Positions 1-12,391 of a stretch of DNA of 43,527 nucleotides are shown in pieces. The DNA is from Aeribacillus composti (GTDB lineage: Bacteria > Bacillota > Bacilli > Bacillales > Aeribacillaceae), in the NCBI RefSeq assembly GCF_007827555.1, contig NZ_VISS01000037.1, positions 1 through 43,527 of the forward strand, in the 5' to 3' direction. Position numbers and translations under genes: made by a program. Position 1 is the first letter of the stretch; the number at the start of each line of letters is the position of its first letter. The notes under the pieces are model-generated. The model was not told where the DNA came from and made no database searches. It worked only from the letters and a program-made list of their open reading frames with translations.

Positions 1-25
1 AGCCAGGATCAAACTCTCCAAAAAA
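1..25 (-). rRNA. rrs: 16S ribosomal RNA, 5' end only (gene runs off the window)
   Basis: Read on the minus strand the first bases give GGAGAGTTTGATCCTGGCT, the universal 5' end of bacterial 16S rRNA. Only about 25 nt lie in the window. The mature 5' end is placed by comparison with the Bacillus terminus and may be off by a few bases. It is the first gene of an rRNA operon on the dnaA-gyrA strand, as expected for the oriC-proximal rrn operon of Bacillaceae. Confidence 0.93.
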
Positions 26-118
26 AGTTTGTCACCAAATGCTCTTTTAGAATCAACAGGCACGCTTTTCGTTTTGTTCAGTTTTCAAAGATCATATATC
101 AAAAACAGCGACTTTTAC

Positions 119-147
119 ATTATAAAATCATACTTTATAGTTGTCAA
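119..147 (-). promoter_or_regulatory. rRNA operon promoter
   Basis: On the minus strand a perfect -35 TTGACA (142-147) and a perfect -10 TATAAT (119-124) are separated by 17 bp. About 85 nt of leader follow before the 16S gene, including a TTTGAAAACTGAACAAA segment (about 72-90) typical of Bacillus rrn leaders. This is the strongest sigma-A promoter seen in the window, as expected for rRNA. Confidence 0.9.
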
Positions 148-233
148 CACTTTTTTTATTTTAATTGCTGACTTCAGTGATTATAGCAGTTTCAATCGTT
201 TTTGACAAGCATTATTTTATATCTTCGAAAAAA

Positions 234-1334
234 CTAAAAAACCTTTATAATCGACAAATCCTTGCTCTTTTCCAAAGATATAATTTGATCGGAATCTTCT
301 GCTTGTACCATCGGCTTTGTAACCATTTTTTCATTTATAAAAACGATTTTCCCATAAGCTCCATTAGAAAGCCTTACTGTTCGTCCTACCATATCTTTTA
401 TAAATATTTTTTTGAAAGCTTGAACAACCGATAAATCAAATTTTCCAAATTGGTCTTTTTCTATTTGATCCAACACGTGAAACGGCGATTGTCCATTGCG
501 ATATGGACGAGGAGAAATCATTGCTTGATATGCGTCTGCAAACGAAATGATTTTAGCAAAAGGATGAATTTGAACGCCTTTAATTCCTAAAGGATAACCT
601 GATCCATCAAATCGTTCATGATGCTGCAAGACTGCAACTTTCGCACCTTCTGTTAAAGCTGGTAAATCTTTTAATAAATTATAGCTGTGAATAGGATGTT
701 CTCTAACCTCGAGGAACTCTTTTTCTGTTAGCGCTTCTTTTTTTGTTAAAATTGCTGGAGTAATTTTTGCCATCCCACAATCACTTAACAGACCTGCAAG
801 AGCAATTTGATTTACTTCTCCAGTTAAAAATCCCATTTTTTTTGCAATTAAAGCGCTTAATAAAGAGACAGAAACAGAATGATGGCAAATATAATTTTTT
901 GCATCACATGTTGTATAAGTCTCCATTATTTTGCCTGGTTGATCAAACCCAGCTTTTAATACTGGGAGGAGTAAAGTTCTAATTTTGTAAATATCTACTG
1001 AAGCACCCGACTGCCAAGATAAAAAATACTTTTGGAGCTGTTCTACTGAATGTACAAAAATTTCTTCAAAAGCAGTTTTTGATGAACTTTCCGTTTTTTG
1101 AACGTCAGCCTCATTTTTTTGAGGTTGATCAGTGGAAATATCTTCTTTCGCTTCTTTTACTCCTGTAGTAGTAGAAGTCCGGACTTGAACTTCTTTAATT
1201 AAAAATGCACGAAAAAATTCAATATGTTCCTCATTAATAACAGTGCCTTTTTTCGCAATTGGTTTTGGTGACAAAGAATAAACATCTTCTGCTAAGACAA
1301 ATCCCGGCTTCAATTTTTTGACATGAATCCGCAA
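234..1334 (-). CDS. HD-GYP domain protein with degenerate HD dyad
   Basis: A 366-residue cytoplasmic protein with an HD-GYP phosphodiesterase fold, a family that normally hydrolyses cyclic di-GMP. Residues 1-130 are a poorly conserved N-terminal region with an acidic, Gln/Lys-rich stretch (60-85). The HD-GYP domain runs from about 135 to 320: HH151-152, H213, HHE238-240, DGSGYP 243-248 and FADAYQA near 267. The signature HD dyad reads S184-D185 (LLSDCGM in place of LLHDIGK), so a metal ligand is lost. A regulatory or binding role is more likely than catalysis. The start is TTG at 1332-1334, 6 nt after a strong AAGGAGGGGG site. Similar genes sit between gyrA and rrn in Geobacillus-type genomes. 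Family assignment is firm; function is open. Confidence 0.85.
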   Translation of the reverse strand: MRIHVKKLKPGFVLAEDVYSLSPKPIAKKGTVINEEHIEFFRAFLIKEVQVRTSTTTGVKEAKEDISTDQPQKNEADVQKTESSSKTAFEEIFVHSVEQLQKYFLSWQSGASVDIYKIRTLLLPVLKAGFDQPGKIMETYTTCDAKNYICHHSVSVSLLSALIAKKMGFLTGEVNQIALAGLLSDCGMAKITPAILTKKEALTEKEFLEVREHPIHSYNLLKDLPALTEGAKVAVLQHHERFDGSGYPLGIKGVQIHPFAKIISFADAYQAMISPRPYRNGQSPFHVLDQIEKDQFGKFDLSVVQAFKKIFIKDMVGRTVRLSNGAYGKIVFINEKMVTKPMVQAEDSDQIISLEKSKDLSIIKVF

Positions 1335-1471
1335 ATGAACCCCCCTCCTTTAAATAAAAATCAATTAGCACCCATTCATTTAGGAACGTAAACAAACCTC
1401 AAAATGAAAAATACCTTTTTTTCACAGAATATAGATCAGGAAATATTCGTTTGATCTCCATAAATTAACAA

Positions 1472-1496
1472 TACCACAGCTTTGAAAGCTGTGGTA
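1472..1496 (-). terminator. Perfect hairpin downstream of gyrA, probable terminator
   Basis: TACCACAGCTTT and AAAGCTGTGGTA form a perfect 25-nt interrupted palindrome about 80 bp after the gyrA stop. On the minus strand it is followed by TTGTTAATTTA, a weak U-tract. It fits an intrinsic terminator of the gyrB-gyrA unit. Hairpins of this shape also occur at IS200/IS605-type ends. The rest of 1335-1573 shows no gene. Confidence 0.5.
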
Positions 1497-1573
1497 GACC
1501 TAAAATTAGTATTTTTTCCTTCCGATGGCAGAATATGTTTCAGCAGATATCACCCTTCAAAAAAGAGCACTTT

Positions 1574-4030
1574 TTATTCTTCTTCCTGTTGTTCCTCTTG
1601 CTCTTCCTTTTCAACGAGCGCAACCGTTGAAACATGTTCATTTTCATCAAGTTTAATAAGCTTTACACCGACTGTATTACGTCCCATTGAAGAAATATCA
1701 TTGACATCCATGCGAATCAGAACGCCGTTCCCAGTAATGATCATTAAATCTTCGTCACCGCGAACAGCTTTTACAGAAACTACCGATCCATTTTTAGGGG
1801 TAATGTTGCATGTTTTTAAACCTTTGCCGCCCCGGGTTTGGATTCGGTACTCGCTTTCGTGCGTACGTTTTCCGTACCCATTTTCAGTTACGACTAATAC
1901 ATCGACACCTGGGTCCAGCACTTCCATGCCGACAACTTCATCATTTTTTTCCAACGTAATTCCCTTTACGCCCGTAGCTGTGCGGCCCATTGACCGGACA
2001 TCTTGTTCATGAAAACGAATTAACATTCCATTTTTTGTTCCAATTACAATATCTTTTGTACCATCTGTCAAATGTACGGAGATAAGCTCGTCCCCTTCGC
2101 GTAAGTGCAGCGCAATTAAACCGCTGTTACGTATATTGGAAAATTGAGAAAGCGGTGATCGTTTACATATTCCTTCTTTTGTCGCAAAAAATAAAAACCA
2201 ATCATCAACAAATCCTGGAACAGGGATGATGGCATTGATCCATTCATCTTGGTCTATTTCCAATAAATTAATGATCGGAAGCCCTTTAGCTGTTCGTCCA
2301 TATTCAGGGATTTCATATCCTTTTGCTCGATAAACTTTTCCTTTATTTGTAAAAAATAAAATAGTATCGTGTGTACAAGTTGTTAAAAGATGCTCAACAA
2401 AGTCGTCAGCATTAGTTCCCATTCCTTGAATGCCTCTTCCGCCACGCTTTTGACTGCGGTAAGTAGAAACAGGGAGGCGCTTAATATAGCCTTTATGGGT
2501 AAGCGTAATGACAATATTCTCTTTTGGAATCAAATCTTCGTCTTCAAAAGATTCTAAACCTGTTGCGATTATTTCTGTACGGCGTTCATCATTAAAACGC
2601 TCTTTTATTTCTTCCAATTCCTCGCGAATAATGTCTAAAACCTTTTCTTCGCTGGCTAATATACCTTTTAACTCTTCAATTAGCTTTATAAGCTCATTAT
2701 ATTCCTCTTCTATTTTTTCTCGTTCAAGGCCTGTCAGGCGCTGGAGCCGCATATCCAAGATGGCCTGTGCTTGCTTTTCCGTTAAGCTGAATTTTTCCAT
2801 CAATCCTTCGCGGGCAATATCTGTTGTTTTGGAGCTTCGAATCAGGTTAATCACTTCATCGATATGATCTAATGCAATTCTTAACCCTTCCAAAATATGC
2901 GCTCGCGCTTCAGCCTTTCTTAATTCAAAAGCAGTACGTCTTCTAATAACGACTTTTTGATGATCTAAATAATGCTCTAAAATTTGTTTTAAATTTAATA
3001 CTTTCGGTTCTCCGTCTACTAAAGCAAGCATATTAATTCCAAAGCTTGTTTGTAATGCCGTCTGTTTATATAAATTATTCAAAAGCACGTTGACATTTGC
3101 ATCTCTCCGAACTTCGATGACAATGCGCATACCTTTTCTATCAGATTCATCTCTTAAATCGGAGATACCGTCAATTTTTTTCTCACGGACAAGCTCTGCA
3201 ATCTTTTCAATAAGTTTTGCTTTATTTACTTGGTACGGAATCTCAGTCACTATAATTGCCTGTTTCCCGTTTTCTCTTTCTTCAATTTCAACCTTTGCCC
3301 GGAGCGTGATCGATCCTCGTCCGGTCTCATAAGCTTTCCGAATGCCGCTTTTCCCCATTATTTGTCCTGCCGTCGGAAAGTCCGGTCCAGGAATGATTTC
3401 CATTAGCTCTCCAATGGTGATGTCTGGATTTTTACTTAATGCCAGAACACCGTCGATTACTTCGCCGATTTGATGTGGAGGAATGTTGGTCGCCATTCCT
3501 ACTGCAATTCCGGATGCGCCATTTACGAGCAAGTGCGGGAAACGGGAAGGAAGAACGACAGGCTCCTTTTCCGATCCGTCATAATTATCTTGATAATCAA
3601 TGGTGTCTTTATTAATGTCACGCAAAAGTTCCATTGAAATTTTTGACATTCTCGCCTCTGTATAACGCATCGCAGCTGCGGCGTCTCCATCAACGGATCC
3701 AAAGTTTCCGTGACCATCCACCAGCATATAGCGATAGTTAAAATCTTGGGCCATTCTCACCATCGTCTCGTAAACAGCTGAATCTCCGTGTGGATGGTAC
3801 TTACCGATCACATCTCCTACAATCCTTGCAGATTTTTTATACGGTTTATCCGGAGTCATGCCAAGGTCATGCATGGCATAAAGAATCCTCCGGTGAACAG
3901 GCTTAAGTCCGTCACGGACGTCAGGTAAGGCGCGCGACACGATGACGCTCATCGCATAATCGAGGAAGGATGAACGCATTTCTTGGCTTATATTGACTTC
4001 CTGTATTTGCGATTCTTTGTTTTCAGCCAT
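1574..4030 (-). CDS. gyrA: DNA gyrase subunit A
   Basis: An 818-residue protein (B. subtilis GyrA is 821). It is the breakage-reunion subunit of the A2B2 gyrase that introduces negative supercoils. Catalytic Tyr123 lies in AMRYTEARM. The quinolone-resistance region [10 protein letters not shown] keeps Ser84 and Glu88, the susceptible-type residues. The GyrA box QKRGGRG is at 527-533, ahead of the DNA-wrapping C-terminal propeller, and the tail is acidic ([10 protein letters not shown]). The ATG start follows GGAGGT with good spacing. It lies 80 bp behind gyrB on the same strand, the standard gyrB-gyrA pair. Confidence 0.98.
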   Translation of the reverse strand: MAENKESQIQEVNISQEMRSSFLDYAMSVIVSRALPDVRDGLKPVHRRILYAMHDLGMTPDKPYKKSARIVGDVIGKYHPHGDSAVYETMVRMAQDFNYRYMLVDGHGNFGSVDGDAAAAMRYTEARMSKISMELLRDINKDTIDYQDNYDGSEKEPVVLPSRFPHLLVNGASGIAVGMATNIPPHQIGEVIDGVLALSKNPDITIGELMEIIPGPDFPTAGQIMGKSGIRKAYETGRGSITLRAKVEIEERENGKQAIIVTEIPYQVNKAKLIEKIAELVREKKIDGISDLRDESDRKGMRIVIEVRRDANVNVLLNNLYKQTALQTSFGINMLALVDGEPKVLNLKQILEHYLDHQKVVIRRRTAFELRKAEARAHILEGLRIALDHIDEVINLIRSSKTTDIAREGLMEKFSLTEKQAQAILDMRLQRLTGLEREKIEEEYNELIKLIEELKGILASEEKVLDIIREELEEIKERFNDERRTEIIATGLESFEDEDLIPKENIVITLTHKGYIKRLPVSTYRSQKRGGRGIQGMGTNADDFVEHLLTTCTHDTILFFTNKGKVYRAKGYEIPEYGRTAKGLPIINLLEIDQDEWINAIIPVPGFVDDWFLFFATKEGICKRSPLSQFSNIRNSGLIALHLREGDELISVHLTDGTKDIVIGTKNGMLIRFHEQDVRSMGRTATGVKGITLEKNDEVVGMEVLDPGVDVLVVTENGYGKRTHESEYRIQTRGGKGLKTCNITPKNGSVVSVKAVRGDEDLMIITGNGVLIRMDVNDISSMGRNTVGVKLIKLDENEHVSTVALVEKEEQEEQQEEE

Positions 4031-4110
4031 TTTTTATTACCTCCGTAAAAAGCAATTCCCAAACCTCACTTAATGGAGAAATCAAAATGAGAATGGGGTG
4101 AACAAATCGA

Positions 4111-6051
<1,941 letters not shown>

Positions 6052-6231
6052 CTACACTTTTATAAACATAAAATCGATTGAATAGATAAAAAAATCTTTT
6101 TTCCACAAAAAAATCTAAATGGATTGATCCGCTTTTTTCAAAGTAATGACACGATCTATGCATGAGTAAAAAACAAGCTGCAGATGTTAAAATTCTTAAT
6201 AGCATCATGATCTGTTTCAAAAAAAAATAAT

Positions 6232-7341
6232 TTATATTAATTGTCCGGAAGATACACGATAGATAGCCGCTTCCTTCAAGGTTTTGTGATCAATTCCATC
6301 TACGCTTGTTGTTGTCACAAATGTTTGCACTTTCCCTTGAATGGCATTTAATAAATGAGATTGCCTAAAATCATCTAATTCTGATAAAACATCGTCCAAC
6401 AATAATACAGGATAATCGCCAATCTCTTCATGGATCAAATCTATTTCGGCCAATTTCAGCGAAAGAGCTGTTGTGCGCTGCTGGCCTTGCGATCCGAATG
6501 TTTGAACATCCCGGCCGTTCACATAAAAAATAAGGTCATCTCTGTGGGGACCGGCTAACGTCGTTCCACGTTCTATTTCCTTTTCTCTTATTTTAGCAAA
6601 CCTGTCATAGTATACTTCTACTATTTTCGACAAGTCTGCTTCTTCTGATACATCAACAGAAGGCTTATACTGAATTCTTAATTCCTCCATTCCCCTTGAA
6701 ATGCTGGAATGAATCGGTTGTGCCCATTTTTCAAGCTGTTTAACAAACAAATATCTTTTTTTAATGATATTGCTCGCTGTCTCACACAGCTGAAGTGTAA
6801 GCACATCCAACATTTTTTCATCCTTCTGCTTTCTCGTTTGGAGAAGCTTTAAATAATGATTTCTCTGCTGAATGATTTTTTGATATTTGTTCAGTTGGTG
6901 CAAATAAACAGGAGAAACTTGTCCAATTTCCATATTGATAAAACGCCTGCGAATTTGCGGACTTCCTTTAACTAAATTCAAATCTTCCGGAGCAAACATA
7001 ATCACATTGACGTGACCGACATATTCACTTAATTTTTTTTGTTCTAAATGATTTAATTTAGCTTTTTTCCCTTTGTTGGAAATAATTAATTCAACCGTAG
7101 AAAAACGATTTTGTTTTTCTATTCTCCCTTCTATTTTAGCATATTCCTTCTCCCATTGAATGAGCTCTTTATCATTGCTGGTTCGATGGGATTTCGCCAT
7201 CGCCAAAACATAGATGCCCTCCATCATATTTGTTTTCCCTTGGGCATTTTCTCCAATTATCACATTGACTTTGTTTTCAAACTGTACATGAAGGGACTCA
7301 TAATTACGGTAGTTCTTTAAACTGAATTCTTTTAAATACAA
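6232..7341 (-). CDS. recF: DNA replication and repair protein RecF
   Basis: An SMC/ABC-like ATPase of 369 residues (B. subtilis 370) that loads RecA at gaps through RecFOR. Walker [10 protein letters not shown] is at 30-38, the signature-like [17 protein letters not shown] is near 285-300, and Walker [12 protein letters not shown] is near 325. The start is TTG at 7339-7341, because the next ATG is internal to conserved sequence and a GGTGA site lies a few bases upstream. It begins 15 bp after yaaA ends, so the two are probably cotranscribed. Confidence 0.97.
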   Translation of the reverse strand: MYLKEFSLKNYRNYESLHVQFENKVNVIIGENAQGKTNMMEGIYVLAMAKSHRTSNDKELIQWEKEYAKIEGRIEKQNRFSTVELIISNKGKKAKLNHLEQKKLSEYVGHVNVIMFAPEDLNLVKGSPQIRRRFINMEIGQVSPVYLHQLNKYQKIIQQRNHYLKLLQTRKQKDEKMLDVLTLQLCETASNIIKKRYLFVKQLEKWAQPIHSSISRGMEELRIQYKPSVDVSEEADLSKIVEVYYDRFAKIREKEIERGTTLAGPHRDDLIFYVNGRDVQTFGSQGQQRTTALSLKLAEIDLIHEEIGDYPVLLLDDVLSELDDFRQSHLLNAIQGKVQTFVTTTSVDGIDHKTLKEAAIYRVSSGQLI

Positions 7342-7356
7342 TGAAGGTCACCAACT

Positions 7357-7572
7357 TCAGTTTTTTACAATAAAGGTTCCAATCTCTTTTACTTCTACGA
7401 TGTCTCCGTCTCTTAATTTTCTTCCCCGGCGCTGTTCCCTCTCAGAATTTACGAGCACTTCATGCTCTTGCAGAAACCATTTTGCCATTCCGCCAGTTTG
7501 GATGACATCCGCTAATTTTAAAAATTGTCCGAGTGTAATATATTCACCTTTAATTTGAATCATACGCTTCAT
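7357..7572 (-). CDS. yaaA: S4 domain protein YaaA (RlbA type)
   Basis: A 71-residue S4-like RNA-binding protein, the same length as B. subtilis YaaA. It is recognised by TLGQFLKLADVIQTGGMAKW and RRGRKLRDGDIV. Family members bind ribosomal RNA and are linked to ribosome assembly. It is fixed between dnaN and recF in Bacillaceae, and recF starts 15 bp later. Confidence 0.95.
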   Translation of the reverse strand: MKRMIQIKGEYITLGQFLKLADVIQTGGMAKWFLQEHEVLVNSEREQRRGRKLRDGDIVEVKEIGTFIVKN

Positions 7573-7642
7573 CTGAATTTCATCCGCTTTCTCAAAATAG
7601 TCTCTAACTTTTTATTTTACTAAATATTTCCCAATTCGAAAA

Positions 7643-7678
7643 GAAAGCTACTAGCTTTTTTGATTACTAGTAGCTTTC
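7643..7678 (-). terminator. Hairpin terminator between dnaN and yaaA
   Basis: GAAAGCTACTAG (7643-7654) pairs perfectly with CTAGTAGCTTTC (7667-7678). On the minus strand a short T-run (TTTTCG) follows, consistent with partial termination of the dnaA-dnaN transcript. The arms are symmetric, so it could act in both directions. Confidence 0.65.
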
Positions 7679-7738
7679 ATTTTTATTTCCAGTACTTCAA
7701 AATAGAAGAATTTATCATAAAGAACCGGTGACAGCTGT

Positions 7739-8875
7739 TTAATATGTTCGGACAGGAAGAATCAGTTGCAAAACTGTTTCATCTTCGGGAACACGAATTA
7801 AAAACGGCCTCATCGCCCCCGTAAAGCTGATGCGAATTTCTGATCCTTCCACAGCTTTTAATGCATCTATCATATATTTTGCACTAAAGGAGATTTTTAA
7901 ATCTTCTCCTTGTACATTTTTGGCATGAATTTCTTCGACAACCTTCCCAATTTCCGGTGAATTTGACAAGATTTCAACCTTCCCGTTAGGAAATGTTGTC
8001 AACTTGACGACGTTATTGCGTCCTTCTCTTGCAAGAAGAGATGCGCGGTCTATAGCTTGTAAAAAATCTTTTGCGTCAAGAACAATATCCGTTTTACTTT
8101 CCATTGGAATAAGTCTGCTCGTATCAGGGTAATTTCCGTCTAAGAGACGTGAAAAGAATAATATGTTTTTCGTCTTAAACAAAACTTGATTTTCTGTAAT
8201 GACAATTTCGACAAGATCATCGTTTTCATCAAGAATTTTATTCAGCTCATTTAAGCTTTTTCCCGGAATAACGACATTATGCGCTTCAGAAATATTGGTT
8301 TCCACTTTTGCTTTCCGTAAAGCTAATCGATGGCTGTCCGTTGCAATACATGTTAATTCGCCATTTTCTAAACGCCAGTTTACACCGGTTAAAATTGGTC
8401 TTGTTTCTGAAACCGAAACAGCAAAAACTGTTTGTCGAATTAAGGTTTTTAATAGATCTGATGGAATTTTAAAAACGTTTTGCTCCTCAATTTCCGGCAA
8501 TCTTGGATATTCTTCTGCATCCAAACCATGCAGATTAAATTCCGCACTTCCTGATCGAATAATAGTTAGAAAGTGGTTTTCCACTTTCATTTCCACTTTA
8601 TCCTGCGGAAGCTTCCTCACAATATCACTAAAAAAACGAGCTTGCAAAACAATGCTTCCGGGCTCGATAATTTCCGCTTGAATCGTTCCATTTTCTTCTG
8701 CAGGTATAAAGGACTCAATCGAAATGTCTGAATCACTGCCTGTTAATGAAATGCCCTCTTCTGTTGCGACAATTTTTATTCCGGTCAATATAGGTATGGT
8801 TGTTCTAGAGGAGACGGCCTTCATGACATCTTGGACGCTTTCAACAAGCTTATTTTTTTGGACAATAACTTGCAT
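7739..8875 (-). CDS. dnaN: DNA polymerase III beta subunit (sliding clamp)
   Basis: The sliding clamp, 378 residues as in B. subtilis. It forms the dimeric ring that tethers PolC and DnaE to DNA and recruits repair factors. The N-terminal core SVQDVMKAVSSRTTIPILTG and the motif TGSDSDISIESFIP are diagnostic, and the C-terminus LILPVRTY is the conserved clamp end. The ATG at 8873-8875 (MQVIVQKNK) has an ideal AGAAGGAGG site. A 16-residue upstream extension in frame has no ribosome site and no conservation. dnaA lies upstream across the unwinding half of oriC. Confidence 0.97.
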   Translation of the reverse strand: MQVIVQKNKLVESVQDVMKAVSSRTTIPILTGIKIVATEEGISLTGSDSDISIESFIPAEENGTIQAEIIEPGSIVLQARFFSDIVRKLPQDKVEMKVENHFLTIIRSGSAEFNLHGLDAEEYPRLPEIEEQNVFKIPSDLLKTLIRQTVFAVSVSETRPILTGVNWRLENGELTCIATDSHRLALRKAKVETNISEAHNVVIPGKSLNELNKILDENDDLVEIVITENQVLFKTKNILFFSRLLDGNYPDTSRLIPMESKTDIVLDAKDFLQAIDRASLLAREGRNNVVKLTTFPNGKVEILSNSPEIGKVVEEIHAKNVQGEDLKISFSAKYMIDALKAVEGSEIRISFTGAMRPFLIRVPEDETVLQLILPVRTY

Positions 8876-8923
8876 GTAAATCCTCCTTCTAAGGCTGCAC
8901 TGCCATCTATCAAACAAATACAT

Positions 8924-9069
8924 TTTATATTATTATTATTTTTTAATTAAAAAATATAGTATAAGTAGTAATAGGGCTTGTGGATATGTTGATAACAATG
9001 TTAATGAAAGGAAGCACAGTCTATCCACATGTGGATAAACTGTGCATGCCAATGTCAAAGTTATTCACA
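8924..9069 (-). other. oriC: oriC downstream part: AT-rich unwinding region, DnaA-trios and DnaA boxes (dnaA-dnaN gap)
   Basis: This lies between dnaA and dnaN. DnaA boxes: TTATTCACA (9061-9069), TTATCCACA on the minus strand (9030-9038), CTATCCACA (9021-9029), and on the minus strand TTATCAACA (8987-8995) abutting ATATCCACA (8979-8987). Past a short GC step, the plus strand read 3' to 5' from 8974 gives GAT AAT GAT GAA TAT GAT, a DnaA-trio array as described for B. subtilis. The AT-only stretch 8924-8958 follows. This is the predicted site of origin opening. Confidence 0.88.
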
Positions 9070-9079
9070 ATGTCCTCAA

Positions 9080-10444
9080 CTAATGATAATGAATGGAATG
9101 CTTTAACTGTTCTTTTATTTCATTTATTTGATTTTGCAGCTGTGGGTCTTCTTCTAATAGCTTTGAAATTTTTTCATGAGCATGAATGACTGTTGTATGG
9201 TCTCTTCCTCCAAATTCTTCTCCAATTTTCGGCAAAGAAGAGTCGGTTAATTCTCTTGATAAGTACATGGCAATCTGTCTTGGAAATGCAACAGACTTTG
9301 TTCTCTTTTTTGCTTTAAAATCTTCCAATTTAACATTAAAATGCTGTCCAACTACACGTTGAATTTCTTGAATGGTAATAATTTTAGGCTTGGAGCTCGG
9401 TATAATGTCTTTTAATGCTTCTGCCGCGAGATCCGCGTTAATATCTTTATTAATGAGAGAAGAATAAGCTACTACGCGTATAAGGGCACCTTCTAGCTCA
9501 CGAATATTTGTATCAATTTGGTTGGCAATATAAAGCATGACTTCATTTGGAATATCCAATCCATCAGCTTTCGCTTTTTTTCTTAAAATGGCAATTCTTG
9601 TTTCGAGGTCAGGAGGAGTAATATCTGTTATGAGCCCCCATTCAAAACGTGATCTCAGCCGGTCTTCAAGAGTAGGAATTTCCTTTGGCGGCCTGTCGCT
9701 TGAAATGACTATTTGCTTGCTTTCCTCGTGAAGTGTGTTGAACGTATGGAAAAATTCCTCTTGTGTTTGTTCTTTTCCAGCAAGAAATTGAATATCATCT
9801 ATCAATAGAACATCAACATTCCGGTATTTATTGCGAAATTCATCGGCTTTATTGTCACGGATTGAGTTAATAAATTCATTCGTAAATTTTTCTGATGACA
9901 AATAGACGACTCTCGCGGAAGGATTATGTTCTAATACATAATGGCCGATTGCATGCATTAAATGAGTTTTTCCGAGACCGACGCCACCATAAATAAACAG
10001 CGGGTTGTATGCTTTTGCCGGCGCTTCCGCAACAGCCAGGGATGCAGCATGGGCAAATCGATTTCCTGAGCCGATAACAAACGTATCAAAAGTATATTTT
10101 GGATTCAGCAAGTTTTGGGGAAATTCATTTGTCTCTTCCCCTTTTTTTGGCGATGTTTTAATGGGGGCTTTAGGCATAAATTCATCGTCTGTCAAATTTT
10201 GCGGAATGATAAATTTTATACCGATTTCTTCTCCTGTTAAATCATATATTGTGTTCGCGATTAAATGCAGGTACCTGGATTCCAACCAATCTCTCGCAAA
10301 TTCATTTGGAGCAGTAATGATGAGCAAATCACCTTGTAAAGCGTGTGCTTTTGTAGATTTTAGCCAGGTATCAAAGCTCGGTTTACTGACCTTTTTTTTA
10401 ATTTCGGCAAGCACCCGATTCCACAAGTCCTCTATGTTCTCCAT
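9080..10444 (-). CDS. dnaA: Chromosomal replication initiator protein DnaA
   Basis: The AAA+ initiator, 454 residues (B. subtilis 446). Domain I (1-80) begins [12 protein letters not shown], and a variable linker runs to about 110. The AAA+ domain has Walker A GGVGLGKT at 153-160 and Walker B LLIDDIQF at 213-220. Domain IV ends with the DnaA-box recognition signature [15 protein letters not shown]. The ATG start follows GGAGGGTGACC. Clusters of DnaA boxes on both sides imply autoregulation of the dnaA-dnaN operon. Confidence 0.98.
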   Translation of the reverse strand: MENIEDLWNRVLAEIKKKVSKPSFDTWLKSTKAHALQGDLLIITAPNEFARDWLESRYLHLIANTIYDLTGEEIGIKFIIPQNLTDDEFMPKAPIKTSPKKGEETNEFPQNLLNPKYTFDTFVIGSGNRFAHAASLAVAEAPAKAYNPLFIYGGVGLGKTHLMHAIGHYVLEHNPSARVVYLSSEKFTNEFINSIRDNKADEFRNKYRNVDVLLIDDIQFLAGKEQTQEEFFHTFNTLHEESKQIVISSDRPPKEIPTLEDRLRSRFEWGLITDITPPDLETRIAILRKKAKADGLDIPNEVMLYIANQIDTNIRELEGALIRVVAYSSLINKDINADLAAEALKDIIPSSKPKIITIQEIQRVVGQHFNVKLEDFKAKKRTKSVAFPRQIAMYLSRELTDSSLPKIGEEFGGRDHTTVIHAHEKISKLLEEDPQLQNQINEIKEQLKHSIHYH

Positions 10445-10559
10445 GGCTCTTTGGGGTCACCCTCCTTTACATCGGCTGTAAAAAATGAACAATGAATAAA
10501 TATGCATTCCACATATGTTTGCACAAAAATATTTAATATAGTAGAAAAATAACTTTTCT

Positions 10560-10850
10560 ACAAAATTCAGAGAGTGTGGAAAACTTCCTTCACAGGGCCG
10601 TTAACAACTTTCCACAATTTATCCACAACGTGTGGATAATATAATGATAAATGAAAGATATTCAGAGGTAAAACACAAATATCATATCAAAATAACCTAT
10701 GTGTTGCAATGGGTTTTGAAAGTTTATCCACAAGACAACATGCTGTTGAAAAAAATATTCACATGTCGATAAATGTGTGAAAAAAATGTCGATAATTGCT
10801 GTAAAACTGTATTTTTTATAAAAAAATATCCACAATGTTGTTTGCCGATA
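10560..10850. other. oriC: oriC upstream part: DnaA-box cluster (incA/incB-like) in the dnaA-rpmH gap
   Basis: The 499-bp gene-free stretch 10445-10943 is AT-rich and dense in DnaA boxes. Perfect TTATCCACA occurs at 10619-10627 and 10724-10732 on the plus strand and at 10631-10639 on the minus strand, the first and third nearly back to back. One-mismatch boxes lie at 10575-10583 (minus), 10755-10763 and 10826-10834. This matches the upstream box region of the Bacillus bipartite origin; the dnaA promoter must also lie here. Confidence 0.88.
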
Positions 10851-10866
10851 GTACAATGGACCTTAG

Positions 10867-10896
10867 TTGACAATTAGGATATTCCTTTACTATAAT
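10867..10896 (+). promoter_or_regulatory. rpmH promoter
   Basis: TTGACA (10867-10872) and TATAAT (10891-10896) with an 18-bp spacer, 48 bp before the rpmH start. Both hexamers are perfect sigma-A consensus. Confidence 0.82.
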
Positions 10897-10922
10897 TAGA
10901 AAGACTGTCTTTTTAGAGTTAA

Positions 10923-11077
<155 letters not shown>

Positions 11078-11078
<1 letters not shown>

Positions 11079-11108
11079 ACCACTGAAAAAAAGTCAGTGG
11101 TCTTTTTT
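11078..11108 (+). terminator. rpmH intrinsic terminator or attenuator
   Basis: GACCACTGA (11078-11086) pairs with TCAGTGGTC (11094-11102), followed by six T. It lies between rpmH and rnpA, so it would lower rnpA expression relative to rpmH. Confidence 0.88.
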
Positions 11109-11164
11109 ACACAAAATGAAGTTACTTGATCTCTCGAGTAAATCGGAGAGTCGGAGTGAATGGA

Positions 11165-11515
11165 ATGAAAAAAAGGAACCGGATAAAAAAAAATAAGGAC
11201 TTTCAAAAAGTATTTCAAAAAGGAAAGTCAATGGCGAATAGACAGTTCGTTATTTATATGCTTGATCAGCCGGATATAAAAGATTTTCGGATCGGGCTGT
11301 CTGTCAGTAAAAAAATTGGCAATGCCGTGACGAGAAATAAAGTAAAACGTTTGATTCGTCAAGTATTTTTAGAAGAGAAGGACAATATCGCTAAAGGGAA
11401 GGATTATATTATTATTGCGAGGAAACCGTCTGCGCAAATGAATTATCATGAGGTAAAAAAAAGTCTTGTTCATCTTTTTATAAAAATGAACATTTATCAG
11501 ACAAAAAATCATTAA
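11165..11515 (+). CDS. rnpA: Ribonuclease P protein component
   Basis: The 116-residue protein subunit of RNase P (B. subtilis also 116), which binds the catalytic RNA and the pre-tRNA leader. The conserved RNR region [17 protein letters not shown] is present, as is the N-terminal [15 protein letters not shown]. The ATG at 11165 has GGAG eight bases upstream. A longer in-frame reading from 11126 (MISRVNRR) lacks a ribosome site and overlaps that signal. Confidence 0.96.
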   Translation: MKKRNRIKKNKDFQKVFQKGKSMANRQFVIYMLDQPDIKDFRIGLSVSKKIGNAVTRNKVKRLIRQVFLEEKDNIAKGKDYIIIARKPSAQMNYHEVKKSLVHLFIKMNIYQTKNH

Positions 11516-11617
11516 GAAATCAAAAGCAATTTTACAAAAAAGATGGTAAAATACTTTTTGAATGGAAACGGATTATTTTTAATTATGATATATAGAATTT
11601 GTTAGGAGGAAGTTTTT

Positions 11618-12391
11618 TTGAAGAAGCGAATAGTATTATTGCTGGCTATTCTTGGACTAGCATCTGTTTTGTCCGGGTGTACGGAAATAAATGAACCGAT
11701 TACAAAAGACAGTGAAGGTTTTTGGAACCAGTACATTGTTTATCCGCTTTCTTGGTTAATTACATATTTTGCGCAGCTATTTGGAAATGATTATGGTTTA
11801 TCCATTATCATCGTAACCATTTTAATTCGATTAGCGATTTTGCCGTTAATGATCAAACAAATTCAAAATTCAAAGGCCATGCAGGAAATTCAGCCGGAAA
11901 TTTTAAAGTTGCGTGAGAAATACAGTTCGAAAGACCAAAAAACACAGCAAAAGCTTCAACAAGAAACAATGGCTTTATTTCAAAAGCATGGTGTTAATCC
12001 TCTTGCCGGTTGTTTACCACTATTAATTCAAATGCCAATTTTAATTGGATTTTACCATGCCATTATGAGAACCCGGGAAATTGCTGAACACAGCTTTTTA
12101 TGGTTCGATCTAGGTGAGAGAGATCCTTATTTTATTCTACCTCTTTTAGCAGGCATTTTGACATTTGTTCAGCAAAAATTAATGATGGCAGGAACAGAAA
12201 ACATAAATCCGCAAATGCAAACAATGCTTTGGATGATGCCGATTATGATTGTCATTTTTGCGGTGTCGTTCCCAGCAGCTTTATCACTTTATTGGGTAGT
12301 CGGAAATATTTTTATGATTGTCCAAACTCTTGTGATCAAAGGTTCAGATATACGCAAAGCTTCTGAAAAGGCAGGAGGAGCTCAAAAGTGA
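11618..12391 (+). CDS. yidC: Membrane protein insertase YidC (SpoIIIJ/OxaA1 type)
   Basis: A 257-residue membrane insertase and lipoprotein. The signal peptide ends in the lipobox L18-S-G-C21, and five transmembrane segments follow. The conserved Arg71 in the first ([11 protein letters not shown]) is the hydrophilic-groove residue essential for insertion. Position next to rnpA and jag identifies it as the SpoIIIJ-type paralogue, which in B. subtilis is needed for sigma-G activity in the forespore. The start is TTG at 11618 after AGGAGGAAG. jag overlaps its stop by 4 bp, implying translational coupling. Confidence 0.95.
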   Translation: MKKRIVLLLAILGLASVLSGCTEINEPITKDSEGFWNQYIVYPLSWLITYFAQLFGNDYGLSIIIVTILIRLAILPLMIKQIQNSKAMQEIQPEILKLREKYSSKDQKTQQKLQQETMALFQKHGVNPLAGCLPLLIQMPILIGFYHAIMRTREIAEHSFLWFDLGERDPYFILPLLAGILTFVQQKLMMAGTENINPQMQTMLWMMPIMIVIFAVSFPAALSLYWVVGNIFMIVQTLVIKGSDIRKASEKAGGAQK

